A stretch of DNA of 64,000 nucleotides from Aquatica leii (GCA_035610365.1 CM069437.1:56630093-56694092); one strand, 5' to 3'; shown: positions 11,080 to 22,986, numbered from the stretch's first letter. The notes: a model not told the origin generated them from the letters alone. Numbers and translations: made by a program.

Positions 11080-11365
11080 AAATGATAAGAGTGAAATTAT
11101 TAGACAGAAAAACAAATACATGGTTTAGACACATATCTAAGGTGGAAAATGTTAAAAAATGAATTGTGAGATTAAAATGGAATTTTGCAAGACACAACGT
11201 CAGATCAAAGATGGAAAAAAATATTGCAATAATGGAGGCCATGATAATGTAAAAGAGAAAGAAGTTGTCCTCAGATGAGATTGACGGATGACTTGAGAAA
11301 GATGAGGAGGCACATAACAGAGTAATGGAACGGTTTGAAAGAGTCCAAAAAAAAGAGAAGAATTA
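11080..11365 (+). mobile_element. RTE-like LINE C-terminal remnant, unit 1
   Basis: Plus-strand frames read IRVKLLDRKTNTWFRHISKV, then VRLKWNFARHNVRSKME, then a segment with DEIDG and RVMERFERV. This follows the RTE C-terminal pattern MLxxSLRDRxRN, xKLKWxWAGHxxR, RPRxRWxDDI. Stops and drift are heavy. The same remnant is in all three units, so it predates the tandem duplication. Confidence 0.5.
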
Positions 11366-12050
11366 TGTGGTATATTAAAAAAAAAGCTTAACAAAGAATA
11401 TCATAATTATAACGCAAAAAATCCGAATTTTCAGCGATTGTGGACGAGTATCAACAGATTTTACGACGTTAATAGCCTATACGTAACATTTAGACAGACT
11501 TCAGACTAGAGTAATAGGTACAAACCGGCCGCAAATTTGCCAAATGATAAGCAGCCTTATCCTTTCCAAAGACACACAGTCGATATATACCTTCAAAGCC
11601 AGCTAATTATGGAATCAAAATTTGGTGGATTTGCAATGCCCAGAATGCATACCCTCTTTGGGTTTCACAGACATGTTGCACTTTGCTCAAAACAAAAGCT
11701 GTAATATTCATTTATTATATAAAAACAATAAAATGACCAAAAAAATACTAACCAGAGACGTACTTAACTGAGAAAATTTTTTATTGAAGATCTGCGATAA
11801 AGAGCGTAACCGGGCACCAGTTCAGATTGAGATTTCAATTTTTGTTTAAGTAATAAACAAAAATATGAAGTAGGTACCAAAATAACTGGGTTTGAACATA
11901 AAAGTTAGACTGACGCTCATACCAAAACAAAATTGTTTTCTTCGTTTCTAAAAAAATTAAACTTTTTATAGACTGTTGAATCACGCAAAAAATAACTTTT
12001 GAGCTCGTTCGTGTTAAGAGAAAATCAAAAATTAAATACAGGAGTGCTGG

Positions 12051-12772
12051 CACACTTTCTAAAGACCTCAGAGAAAAGCACAATAGACCAACAGGAATAT
12101 AAATCCCATTATAGTCAAAATAAAAACCTAAAGCATTACTATCTTTCGCCAAAGTTGAGTGTTGCAAAGATGCGTAAATTGTACCTGGACCAACACGAAC
12201 CAGAACAGTACAATCTTCTAACAGTAGGAAAGAACGTCAACCCCTTGGTTTACGAATACTTTAAGAAATTATTTTCAGAAAGTTTAAGTTTTTGTTTGTT
12301 AAACCCAAATAAAACACTTGCCAAACATGCAATCAGATAATGAATAAAATTGATTCTGCTGAGTCTGGCGAACAGAAGATTCATAAAAACGAAACATTTT
12401 GCAGAAAAATGAAGAAAGCAATGAGTTTAGTCAAAAGCAATCCATAAAATCCAGCTGTGGTTGTACAATATGTGTATAAACGTTAGAAGCACAGGAAATA
12501 TTTTTTTATGATTAAACTATATGCGATAAAGGGCAAAATACAGTTCTCCATTTCTTTCGTAACTAAATTCGGAAAAAAGTTACTGACATCTAGATTTTCA
12601 CAGACAACTGAGCCTATGGCCTCAAAAATAACGTGTTGTTTTAGTTTTTCTACGTCCTTGTACACCTGAGACATTTAAAACCATACTTTCATGTATCCAG
12701 AGCCAGGTCACTCGTTTTTGCGATGTGACATAACATATTTTTGCCTAAAGATCAATATTATAAGTAAAATAC
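12051..12772 (+). pseudogene. Transposase-like gene of an insect-expanded uncharacterised family, unit 1 copy
   Basis: The frame opens with EYKSHYSQNKNLKHYYLSP and LSVAKMRKLYLDQHEPEQYN, then VYEYFKKLFSESLSFCLLNP. A shift to the next frame gives NTCQTCNQIMNKIDSAES with a CxxC pair, then HKNETFCRKMKKAMSLVKSN. Further on, a DN-x-AYGLKNNVLF box and HTFMYPEPGHSFL appear. This order (SHY..., LS..KM..LY, LSF..P...CxxC, DNC.GQN.N-type box, GHSFLP) is that of a large insect family I know only as uncharacterised proteins; Pfam may call part of it DUF7869, a name from memory. The 5' part is deleted with block C. Confidence 0.6.
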
Positions 12773-12988
12773 GTACAAACTTTTAAGTTTTGAGTGTTAC
12801 ACAGAGTGTTCAAAATCCATCTAAAAAATAAGAAATTTACTCTTTCTAAGTATCAAGTTATTAACTATATGAAAACTGAAATAGTACTTGAGTGCAAGAA
12901 AACTACCTGTCTTCCAAATTTCACATAATTTCAAATACTAATCAAAAAATACCTGGAACCCGTTTTCTTACCAAATGTTAAAATTATA

Positions 12989-13267
12989 AATAGAACGGTT
13001 CGCCTCCTGGTAGGTGGTAATTTTAAAATTCGATCAAATTAATGATCCCTTCTTTTAGGAGGTTGGATGAAAGCAACTACTTCAGTAATTTGTGACGTTT
13101 TGTGTTCTGGATGAACACTTCATCAGGCTCGCTCACACTGAGTCAAGTAATTTTTTCCCAAAATAATTAAGTTACAATTAATACATTTAAATTAAAAACG
13201 TGATGTGATTTCGTAAATCGTGCACTTTTAAACCGTACGAACGATATGATATCTATGATATTTTAAA
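12989..13267 (-). mobile_element. 279-bp PLE-derived insertion with 12-bp target duplication
   Basis: GTTAAAATTATA flanks the insert at 12,977-12,988 and 13,268-13,279, while unit 2 has a single copy at the same spot (about 20,411-20,425). The insert has no coding capacity. On the minus strand it carries CTGATGA, a GTGTTC/GAACAC stem, then AAAACGTC, the same layout as the tails of the Penelope-like elements here. It is probably a truncated or non-autonomous Penelope-like copy. Confidence 0.7.
13097..13126 (-). ncRNA. Hammerhead-ribozyme-like motif in the PLE-derived insert
   Basis: Minus strand: CTGATGA, one extra base, stem GTGTTC with loop ATCCA and GAACAC, then AAAAC. PLEs are known to carry hammerhead ribozymes, but the extra base and the A in place of the G of GAAA make activity doubtful here. 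Confidence 0.35.
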
Positions 13268-15914
13268 GTTAAAATTATATAAATTATTAATAGATTTAAC
13301 AAGGAGGATTATAAGTTAAAATTATACTACACAAGAAAAGCAGGATATGGAAACAGAAGAAATACGAGCATGTCATGTCGCTAGCAAAAACTAATGTTCT
13401 ACAAAGTGACCAGTGGTATTATAACGACATTTAGGAATAGCAACCTGTTACACTGGTTTTTATGTAACTAAAAAAGGCTAACGCAGTTGTTCTCGGAGAT
13501 GGGATCGCTGGCTTTGTGATGATCGATTATAAGCTAAATCTAAAAAGGCGCCAAAACAATGAAAGACTAAATTAGGGAGATATCGTTTAAATCTACCCGC
13601 AGCTGAAAAAGAACAAATAACACAACAAAAGTGATAAGGTACAATAAGTTTAATTATATAATTTTTTTAAAACACTAGCATGAGTTGATATCACAGACCA
13701 AGTATAAGTTACGCCCTCGACTGGGCAACACGTCGTATAACAAAATAACCTAGTCGGTCCAGCTTTTAAACTTAAAGAAGGACTAACTTTACATTCTTAA
13801 ATTAAATTGCAAGAGTACGAAAATCGAAGGTCAAAGCGCACCAGATAATAATATGACACAAAAAAGATTATAGCATTAATTGTGATTACAACTTAGTATG
13901 TACGTATGGTCGACTGACCACCAAACTATTAAGATTTAAAGTAAAAAAATGTAATACTTACAGTTATGTTTCATCCAATAGAGGATTAGCTAATTTCGTA
14001 CCACTATTACCTTAAACTCAATTGAAATCTAACACAAAAAACGTACATACGGCGTTATCACAAGTAAATCCTGTCTTTAATTCATACGATCATTGAAATA
14101 AGTGAATGCGCCGAGCTTCTCTCTAATTAACTTCAAAACTTGGTTAATTATTTCGTCCAATAAGATCGTATTGGACCCCTTCAACTTCAGCGACGTGACA
14201 TCATGGAAATTTTCCCATTGTAACAGATGTTTATGAACTCTACAGATAAGAAACACAGGTGGAGGTGTAGAGACCCGCCCAAATAACGCTCGGTCAGAGA
14301 GACACAAAATTCGATTGCATATTCACGTGGAATTACGTGAAATAACTTAATGATAAAAGTCTTGCTGAGCGTAGACACCCCTAAACGGCGGTCTGTGTTG
14401 CACAAAACGTTACCGGAAGAAAAATAAAATCGTACTTTTAAAATTTGACAGTAAACCACAAAAAGTGCGTGTGCCGAGAACAAATTTTATACTCGAAAAA
14501 TTTTAACATACCAAGTTTTTACATAACAACCCTTAGTTTAGAGTGGAATAAAGTAAACGCTGTAATTCATATGATGTAATCTAATACCTAGCTACTGGAC
14601 AAAGTGCTACCAACAGTGTAATTTTGATAATTTTACAACCAACAGATATTGCACAAATAGCTTTTTTTACTCTCCTGAGAATTTTACTACAAGGGGACTT
14701 GGCTGGTTATTGTTTTAAACGCTTTAATTACTTTCAAATACTTTTGGATTTACTACCGATCTCAAAGCGCATTAGACATTAAACTTTTTAATTTGCAAAA
14801 TTATTTATGGTCGCAAAAATAAGTAAACTTTTTACGTTTTAAAGTTTTTGTTTTAGGTAAAATATAATACTCGTTTTATTTAAACCTTTTTAAATCCACT
14901 TATTGAAATATATTTGAAGTAGAGAAACAACCACAAACTTTAATTTTCTTCTATAGAATATTTGTCAGATAAACGAGCCAATTAACAAAAATGAATTGAC
15001 ATTAGTTTAACTCATTTCACTTCTCAAGTAGTATAAATTTGTTTCTTTTTTCTGTTTATGCCAAATAAGAAGCTTATAATTATTAAATACTTTTTATTTT
15101 TGAATAAAATATTTTTGTTTGTAATACGTATTTATTTTTTATACTCAAATATTTAAAAGTAGAAAACAAATTAAAGTAAAGTTGCCATTGAATAAGTTTT
15201 ACCGCCTTTAAATAACGTCATTTTAACGAGATATTGGTAATTATCTATATCCGGAAGACCCGATAAAAATTCTATTAATCTGAGTCCGAACCAATCTAAT
15301 TTTTGTATTGCGGAATTTGATAGTTCATTAAAAGTCAGTAATTGTCAAACATCAAAAAATAATATAAATAATCGGTTTAATATCGGTGCTAACTAAATAG
15401 ACCTGTTTGATGAAGTTCATTTGAGAAAATTTGCCAACAGAAAAAAAATTGTTTTAATTTTTTAGAGGTTGTTAGTCTTGCTAGGGTCGACCTGACAAAA
15501 TTGTTAATTAGATACTTAAAGAGCTTGTAAAATGTCTATTTAAAAAGATATTTTTAAATCTGATTTGAATATATTAGAAAAAAAAGATAGAAATAAAGTC
15601 TTGAAACGCTGAACAGACAGCGCGTCGTCAGTTTTCACTTTCGTTGGCCGGAAGATTAATACATCGTCTCAAGTATATCCAACTCTTCCTTGCAATGTTT
15701 TACGCCAAAGTAGTTGTCTACATAAATCTACAGAAACTACCAATACAAAATATTTTCAAAAGTGATTATTATTATTTTAAAAATTAAAAAAAAAATTGAC
15801 CAATAAAAAATTCCAAAACTCCTCCGAACCAAAGTATGAAACCATTCACAAACCTTGACACTGACCAAAATAAACATGGAAAAGGTAGCAAATACATAAG
15901 GAAAGAAGGAAAAT

Positions 15915-16196
15915 GATGAGAGTGAAATTATTAGACAGAAAAACAAATACATGGTTTAGACACATATCTAAGGTGGAAAATGTTAAAAAATGAGTTGTGA
16001 GATTAAAATGGAATTTTGCAAGACACTACGTCAGATCAAAGATGGAAAAAAATATTGCAATAATGAAGGCCATGATAATGTAAAAGAGAAAGAAGTTGTC
16101 CTCAGATGAGATTGACGGATGACTTGAGAAAGATGAGGAGGCACATAACAGAGTAATGGAACGGTTTGAAAGAGTCCAAAAAAAAAGAGAAGAATT
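15915..16196 (+). mobile_element. RTE-like LINE C-terminal remnant, unit 2
   Basis: Second copy of the remnant seen at 11,080-11,365. The RVKLLDRKTNTWF and RLKWNFARH words are kept with a few base differences. Confidence 0.5.
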
Positions 16197-18080
16197 ATGT
16201 GGTATATTAAAAAAAAGCTTAACAAAGAATATCATAATTATAACGCAAAAAATCCAAATTTTCAGCGATTGTGGAAGAGTATCAACAGATTTTACGACGT
16301 TAATAGCCTATACGTAACATTTAGACAGACTTCAGACTAGAGTATTAGGTACAAACCGGCCGCAATTTTGCCAAATGATAAGCAGCCTTATCCTTTCCAT
16401 AGACACACAGTCGATATATACCTTCAAAGCCACCTAATTATGGAATCAAAATTTGGTGGATTTGCAATGCCCAGAATGCATACCCTCTTTGGGTTTCACA
16501 GACATGTTGCACTTTGCTCAAAAAAACAGCTGTAATATTCATTTATTATATAAAAACAATAAAATGACCAAAAAAATACTAACCAGAGACGTACTTAACT
16601 GAGAAAATCTTTTATTGAAGATTTGCGATAGAGAGCGTAATCGGGCTATAGTTCAGATTGAGATTTCAATTTTTGTTTAAGTAATAAACAAAAATATAAA
16701 GTAGGTACCAAAACAACTGGATTTGAACATAAAAGTTAGACTGACGCTCATACTAAAACAAAATTGTTTTCTTCGTTTCTAAAAAATTTAAACTTTTTAT
16801 AGACTGTTGAATCACGCAAAAAATAACTTTTGAGCTCGTTCGTGTTAAGAGAAAATAAAAAATTAAATACAGGAGTGCTGGCTTCTCAGTTAAGATCACG
16901 TAAAAATCACGTAGCTTTTTAATAATTTTTGTCAGTGGCGTTATCTGTCAAACAACGTACTTTTGCGGCGTTTATAGATGTAGAGTTTGAGAAAACACAC
17001 AGCGATAGTAACAACACTGCTTTTCGTATCGAAAACATGTTGAACATCAAATAAGAAAGATGTAGTGCGGCGATTATAAATATTCTAGTATATACATCTA
17101 ATCATCAAACTGATGTATAGTAGAAAACAAAAAATTCAAAAACCAAAATTTTTGTTTTAAGTAAAATATTTTCAAAATACTCTTCGTTTTATTTAAACCT
17201 TTGGAATTGACTCATGGAATATATTTGTAAGGTAAATGCTCTGAAGCGTCCAATCAACAAAAATGAGTTACCATTCCTTTAATTTCTTCCACTTCCTAAG
17301 CAATCTAAATTTGTTTTTTATTTTTCTGTTTACATCAAATAAGATGCTAATGATTATTAAATACTTTTTATGTTTGAATAAAATATTTTTCTTTGCAATT
17401 AGCATTTATTTTTTATACTTGAGTATTTAAAAGAAGAAAACAAACTAAAGTTGCCATTTGGTAAGTTTTACCGTCGAATAGTCGTCTTTCAATAACGTAA
17501 TTTTAACGAGACATTAGACCATAGACATAGCTCTTAATAAAGTAAATTTGTTACCTGTGTTACCGTCAAGTCAACGTTTTCTTTTTTCTAACATACTTTT
17601 TAATTTGATCCAAAAAATTTAGTAATTACCCCATAAAAAATCTATCGTCTGAGTTTATAAAGAAATGCCTAACAATATTAAGACATTTTTCTTTGTATCT
17701 GAAAATTACAGGCTTTTTATAACTTGTTAAACTACAAAACAATAATTTTTGAGCTCGTTCGTGTTAAAAAAAAATCTAAATGTAAATTAACAACACACAA
17801 CGAAAACACGCAAAGAAAGAAGTATACTGCAAATAAAATTAGTTGGTATTTGCTAGTTCACAAAACTTAATCAACCTGCTATATAAAAACCACCAACTAA
17901 AAAACATAGTAAGTAGTCAGTATAATTGTAAAAAACAACACTAAAGAAACGATGGAGAACTGTTTCGTCCTTTTGGGACTCCTCAGCACCGTGATGAATC
18001 TAATGTGTTTTTACAACTATTAAGTATTACTGAGAACTACTACAGTTATATCTCGGAAACATTCGAGTAGCATTAGTGAA

Positions 18081-18222
18081 TAACAAATGGTGTTTTCACC
18101 TCGTGGCAGTCTCCACGTACTAAATACTGCGAGTAAAAGTATTTGGTATTTTACCTGCAGTATACTTCTTTCTTTAATATTCAGTACGTGGAAACTGCCA
18201 CGAGATGGAAACACCATTTGTT
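18081..18222. repeat. Long hairpin (fold-back) in block C, unit 2
   Basis: Arms at 18,081-18,120 and 18,183-18,222 are complementary at 36 of 40 positions. The 62-base loop is itself partly self-complementary (TACTGC and GTAAAA words facing TTTTAC and TGCAGTA). It may be a small fold-back element, absorbed before the tandem duplication. Confidence 0.8.
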
Positions 18223-18437
18223 AAAAACACGTAACATTTGATAATTTTTCGTCAGTGGTTTTATCTGTCAAAAAAATCACGTACTTCACGTTGCTTTTTA
18301 TATAATTCATCACGTCATTTGGCCTTGAGTTGACCATATAAACAATATGTTTATATGTTACGCTGTAAATGAATACACTACCATGTCTATTTCGGTCTGT
18401 CGCACCTGCCGTGCAACAGCAGGTTCTAAATGCATAT

Positions 18438-18916
18438 TGTTGCGAATTTATTTATTAAAAACTAATTTATTTAAACGACTAAAAATACGCTTACTTATTC
18501 TAGAAATATGTACACTTTTAAATTAACCGAATAATTAAATCTAATAATATTTAATGAAAACACTTACACTAATTTATGTATAACCGTTGTATAACACTAT
18601 CACTTACATGAAGATAAGATAACGTAGGCGGGTAGCTTCACACTTGTTTACACTAAAAATCACGTACACGATTATTCTCGGTATATTTATCTAGACACAC
18701 GCGTGCTAACGACTTATTTATTTCCACTTTAATAATCCTCTTAACAATGCTGTATTCGCATTCCAGCAATCACTGACCTACGATTTCTCTCTTCGGTATT
18801 TATACACATCTGCAAATCCTTCTCGAGTATTCCCTATTTTTTGGTATATCTTCTAGAAGATGGATAACAGCTTCTAGAAGGCTCTTGCATTTGCAAATAA
18901 CTTCTCGAACGTTTCA
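18438..18916 (-). mobile_element. Fossil solo LTR (gypsy-type family) with empty site in unit 3
   Basis: On the minus strand it starts TGAAACGTTCGAGAAG and ends TTCGCAACA, 479 bp. It shares promoter-like TATAAAT, AATAAATAAG and many other words with the LTRs at 61,282, 53,077 and 58,542. Flanks are ATAT and GTAT (4-bp duplication with one difference). Unit 3 at about 28,917-28,925 shows the uninterrupted site. No interior remains. Confidence 0.88.
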
Positions 18917-18941
18917 GTATAATACGCATTAAAACTGTACG

Positions 18942-20211
18942 TTGGCAATTGCCTACAATTTTAGGTTGTGCAATAACCGGTCGCGTCCTGGACATGGCTG
19001 GTTCTTGCAAGGTATATTAATGACTCATAATACATACGGTTCTCGGTTAATTTCGTTTTTTGGCTTTAAATCGAAGATTAATCGTGAATCAAGTTATATC
19101 AGGGTAAAAGTGATCTCAAGAAATTTTAAGATATCAACACAAGTAGTAACAAAAATTATAACCCCAAAAACGAAAAAAATGAAAAAGCTAACCTCAATGC
19201 GGGTGATATTGTCGATAAGTAAAATCAGTTTCCGATAGGCCTGATACAAAAGTTACTGCACAGCAAAGCTCGAAATATTCCCTAAAAAAAAAGAATTTGG
19301 AAAACACAGTTATGGACAAGAAATGTACGGAATCGTTGCAAAACTAAGAGAACGGTGTACACCAATACTGTTGGTTAAAAAAAATGTAATCAATATGAGT
19401 TTTCAATCACAAAAGACCATCTTAGACGTTTATCAAAACACCTGATTGTTAACAATTGCACACTTTCTAAAGACCTCAGAGAAAAGCACAATAGACCAAC
19501 AGGAGTATAAATCCCATTATAGTCAAAATAAAAACCTAAAGTATTACTATCTTTCGCCAAAGTTGAGTGTTGCAAAGATGCGTAAATTGTACCTGGACAA
19601 ACACGAACCAGAGCAGTACAATCTTCTAACAGTAGGAAAGAACGTCAACCCCTTGGTTTACGAATACTTTAAGAAATTATTTTCAGAAAGTTTAAGTTTT
19701 TGTTTGTTAAACCCAAATCAAACACTTGCCAAACATGCAATCAGATAATGAATAAAATTGATTCTGCTGAGTCTGGCAAACAGAAGATTTACAAAAACGA
19801 AACATTTTGCAGAAAAATGAAGAAAGCAATGAGTTTAGTCAAAAGCAATCCATAAAATCCAGCTGTGGTTGTACAATATGTGTATAAACGTTAGAAGCAC
19901 AGGAAATATTTTTTTATGATTAAACTATAGGCGATAAAGGACAAAATACAGTTTTCCATTTCTTTCGTAACTACATTCGGAAAAAAGTTACTGACATCTA
20001 GATTTTCACAGACAACTGAGCCTATGGCCTCAAGAATAACGTGTTGTTTTAGTTTTTCTACGTCCTTGTACACCTGAGACATTTAAAACCATACTTTCAT
20101 GTATCCAGAGCCAGGTCACTCGTTTTTACCATGTGACCGTAGCTTTGGAGCCATAGAACAGCAAAAACGCAAATATTATAACATATTTTTGCCTAAAGAT
20201 CAATATTATAA
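18942..20211 (+). pseudogene. Transposase-like gene of an insect-expanded uncharacterised family, unit 2 copy (most complete)
   Basis: Same protein order as in unit 1, with more upstream sequence: LREKHNRPTGV in one frame just before YKSHYSQNKNLKYYYLSP. After the CxxC block and the IFTDN-x-AYGLKNNVLF box, this copy alone reads HTFMYPEPGHSFLPCDRSFG followed by AIEQQKRK, a conserved family signature, up to a possible donor GTAAAA at 20,212. A stop interrupts the DN box (cysteine codon TGC now TGA) and others follow, so it is dead. The role in the family is unknown; a DDE-like nuclease fold is inference. Confidence 0.65.
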
Positions 20212-22082
20212 GTAAAATACGTACAAACTTTTAAGTTTTGAGTGTTCAAAATCCATCTAAAAAATAAGAGATTTACTCTTTCTAAGTATAAAGTTATTAA
20301 CTATATGAAAACTGAAATAGTACTTGAGTGCAAGAAAACTACCTGTCTTCCAAATTTCACATAATTTCAAATACTAATCAAAAAATACCTGGAACCCGTT
20401 TTCTTACCAAATGTTAAAATTATATAAATTATTAATAGATATAACAAGGAGGATTATAATAAGTTAAAATTATACTACACAAGAAAAGCAGGATATGGAA
20501 ACAGAAGAAATACGAGCATGTCATGTCGCTAGCAAAAACTAATGTTCTTCAAAGTGACCAGTGGTATTATAACGACATTTAGGAATAGCAACCTGTTACA
20601 CTGGTTTTTATGTAACTAAAAAAGGTAAGCGACGGCTAACGCAGTTGTTCTCGGAGATGGGATCGCTGGCTTTGTGATGATCGATTATAAGCTAAATCTA
20701 AAAAGGCGCCAAAACAATGAAAGACTAAATTAGGGAGATATCGTTTAAATCTACTCGCAGCTGAAAAAGAACAAATAACACAACAAAAGTGATAAGGTAC
20801 AATAAGTTTAATTATATAATTTTTTTAAAACACTAGTACATGAGTTGATATCACAGGCCAAGTATAAGTTACGCCCTCGACTGGGCAACACGTCGTATAA
20901 CAAAGTAACCTAGTCGGTCTAGCTTTTAAACTTAAAGAAGCAGTAACTTTACATTCTTAAATTAAATTACAAGAGTACGAAAATCGAAGGTCTAAAGAAT
21001 CAAAGCACACCAGATAATAATATGACGCAAAAAAGATTATAACATTAATTGTGATTACAACCTAGTATGCACGTACGGTCGACTGACCACCAAACTATTA
21101 AGATTTAAAGAAAAAATGTAATACTTACAGTTATGTTTCATCCAATAGAGGATTAGCTAATTCCGTACCACTATTACCTACAACTCAATTGAAATCTAAC
21201 ACAAAAAACGTACATACGGCGTTATCACAAATAAATCCTGTCTTTAATTCATACGATCATTGAAATAAGTGACTGTGCCGAGCTTCTCTCTAATTAACTT
21301 CAAAACTTGGTTAATTATTTCGTCCAATAAGATCGTATTGGACCCCTTCAACTTCAGCGACGTGACATCATGGAAATTTTCCCATTGTAACAGGTGTTTA
21401 TGAACTCTACAGATAAGAAACACAGGTGGAGGTGTAGAGACCCGCCCAAATAACGCTCGGTCAGATAGACACAAAATTCGATTGCATATTCACGTGGAAT
21501 TACGTGAAATAACTTAATGATAAAAGTCTTGCTGAGCGTAGACACCCCTAAACGGCGCTCTGTGTTGCACAAAACGTTACCGGAAGAAAAATAAAATCGT
21601 ACTTTTAAAATTTGACAGTAAACCACAAAAAGTGCGTGTGCCGAGAACAAATTTTATACTCGAAAAATTTTAACATACCAAATTTTTACATAACAACCCT
21701 TAGTTTAGGGTGGAATAAAGTGAAAGCTGTAATTCATATGATGTAATCTAATACCTAGCTACTGGACAAAGTGCTACCAACAGTGTAATTTTGATAATTT
21801 TACAACCAACAGATATTGCACAAATAGTTTTTTTACTCTCCTGAGAATTTTACTACAAGGGGACTTGGCTGGTTATTGCTTTAAACGCTTCAATTACTTT
21901 CAAATACTTTTGAATTTACTACCGATCTCAAAGCGCATTAGACATTAAATTTTTTAATTTGCAAAATTATTTATGGTCGCAAAAATAAGTAACTTTTTAC
22001 GTTTTAAAGTTTTTGTTTTAGGTAAAATATAATACTCTGCTGAACTTTCATTGTTTATAATTTTGAAATGAATATACACAAC

Positions 22083-22117
22083 GTTTTGATTGCTTTGGTA
22101 TCTGCAATCGTCATCAG
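22083..22117 (-). ncRNA. Hammerhead-ribozyme-like motif, inverted PLE copy
   Basis: Same motif as at 25,229-25,263 with GAAAC changed to AAAAC, which would remove the conserved G of the core. Confidence 0.35.
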
Positions 22118-22230
22118 GTGAATACTAACAAACTTAGAAACTACTGGAGCTTATATACTAAAGACGTGTTCGATGAAGCGTTCAAGCGTACAAAATCAAT
22201 TTAGCGTAACAGAATAATTAACAAAATTAC

Positions 22231-22986
22231 TTAGTGAAGTTTAAGTTGTTTTAGAGGTTCGATTAGTGGTTTCCATATGTTGCTTATCTCGACACTTGGC
22301 TGGCTGAAAATTTTTATGTTGTTGTTGATGAATGCCGCTTCTTTAAATTTTCGTTTGTACCAATGTTCCTCTCTGTGTATGATTTTTGCTTCCGACCATT
22401 TCATTCGATGTTGGTTATCCCACGAATGTTGCGCGATGCCGGACTTAGAAGTCTTTCCTCTCTGTGTGTGCGTCTGATGTTCTTTCAGTCTGATGTCAAG
22501 TGGTCTTTTCGTTTCCCCTACGTATGACTTGCCACATTCACATGGAACTTGGTAAATACAGTTTTGGGAATCTCGACTTGTTTGTGGCTTTGTGTTGGAA
22601 ATTATACTCCTAATGGTGGTCGATGATTTGAACACTGTATTTAAGTTGTAGCTTTTCTCTATACGTTTTATTGATTCTGATAAACCTTTGACATATGGGA
22701 TGCTCAGCAGTGAATTGGGCAGTTCTTCTGTTTTAGGTTGTCCCGTGGTGTTCAATTGCTTTTTGTGTAAAAGCTCTCCTACAATCTTTTCTGGATAACC
22801 ATTCTGCCTTAGATCGTTTCTAATGTTTTTGATTTCTTCTCGTAGCCCTTTCTCTGTGTTGCACAACCTGTATGCTCTGTCGATTAGAGATTTTACTACT
22901 CCCCTCTTCGTAGATGTGGAATGGTTGGATTCAAAGTTGAGATATCGACCGGTGTGCGTCGGTTTCCTGTAGACAGTCGTTTCCAT
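22231..22986 (-). pseudogene. Inverted partial copy of the Penelope-like protein (thumb plus GIY-YIG)
   Basis: A 251-residue frame matching residues 367-624 of the plus copy with only a few substitutions, for example LNFES for LNYEC and RGKTSK for RGETSK. It lacks the extra ten residues seen in the plus copy and reads IKRIEKSYNLNTVF there. It has no RT palm, so it could supply at most a free GIY-YIG domain. The few differences point to a recent insertion. Confidence 0.85.

Larger units (their letters stand above)
10621..15578 (+). repeat. Complex tandem repeat, unit 1 (internally deleted)
   Basis: The unit starts at AAAAAAAGATAGAAATAAAG and runs to the next occurrence of the same word. It contains block A (10,621-12,050), block B (12,051 to about 14,870) and block D (about 14,870-15,578). 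Block C, about 2 kb in the sister units, is absent: A joins B directly at 12,050/12,051. Block B carries a 279-bp PLE-derived insert at 12,989. Identity to units 2 and 3 looks well above 90% by eye. Confidence 0.92.

Noticed and set aside
11015-11394. Minus-strand Phe/Leu-rich frames in block A, repeated in the units
   Set aside because: They lie antisense to the RTE C-terminal remnant and are AT-driven; their repetition follows from the triplication.
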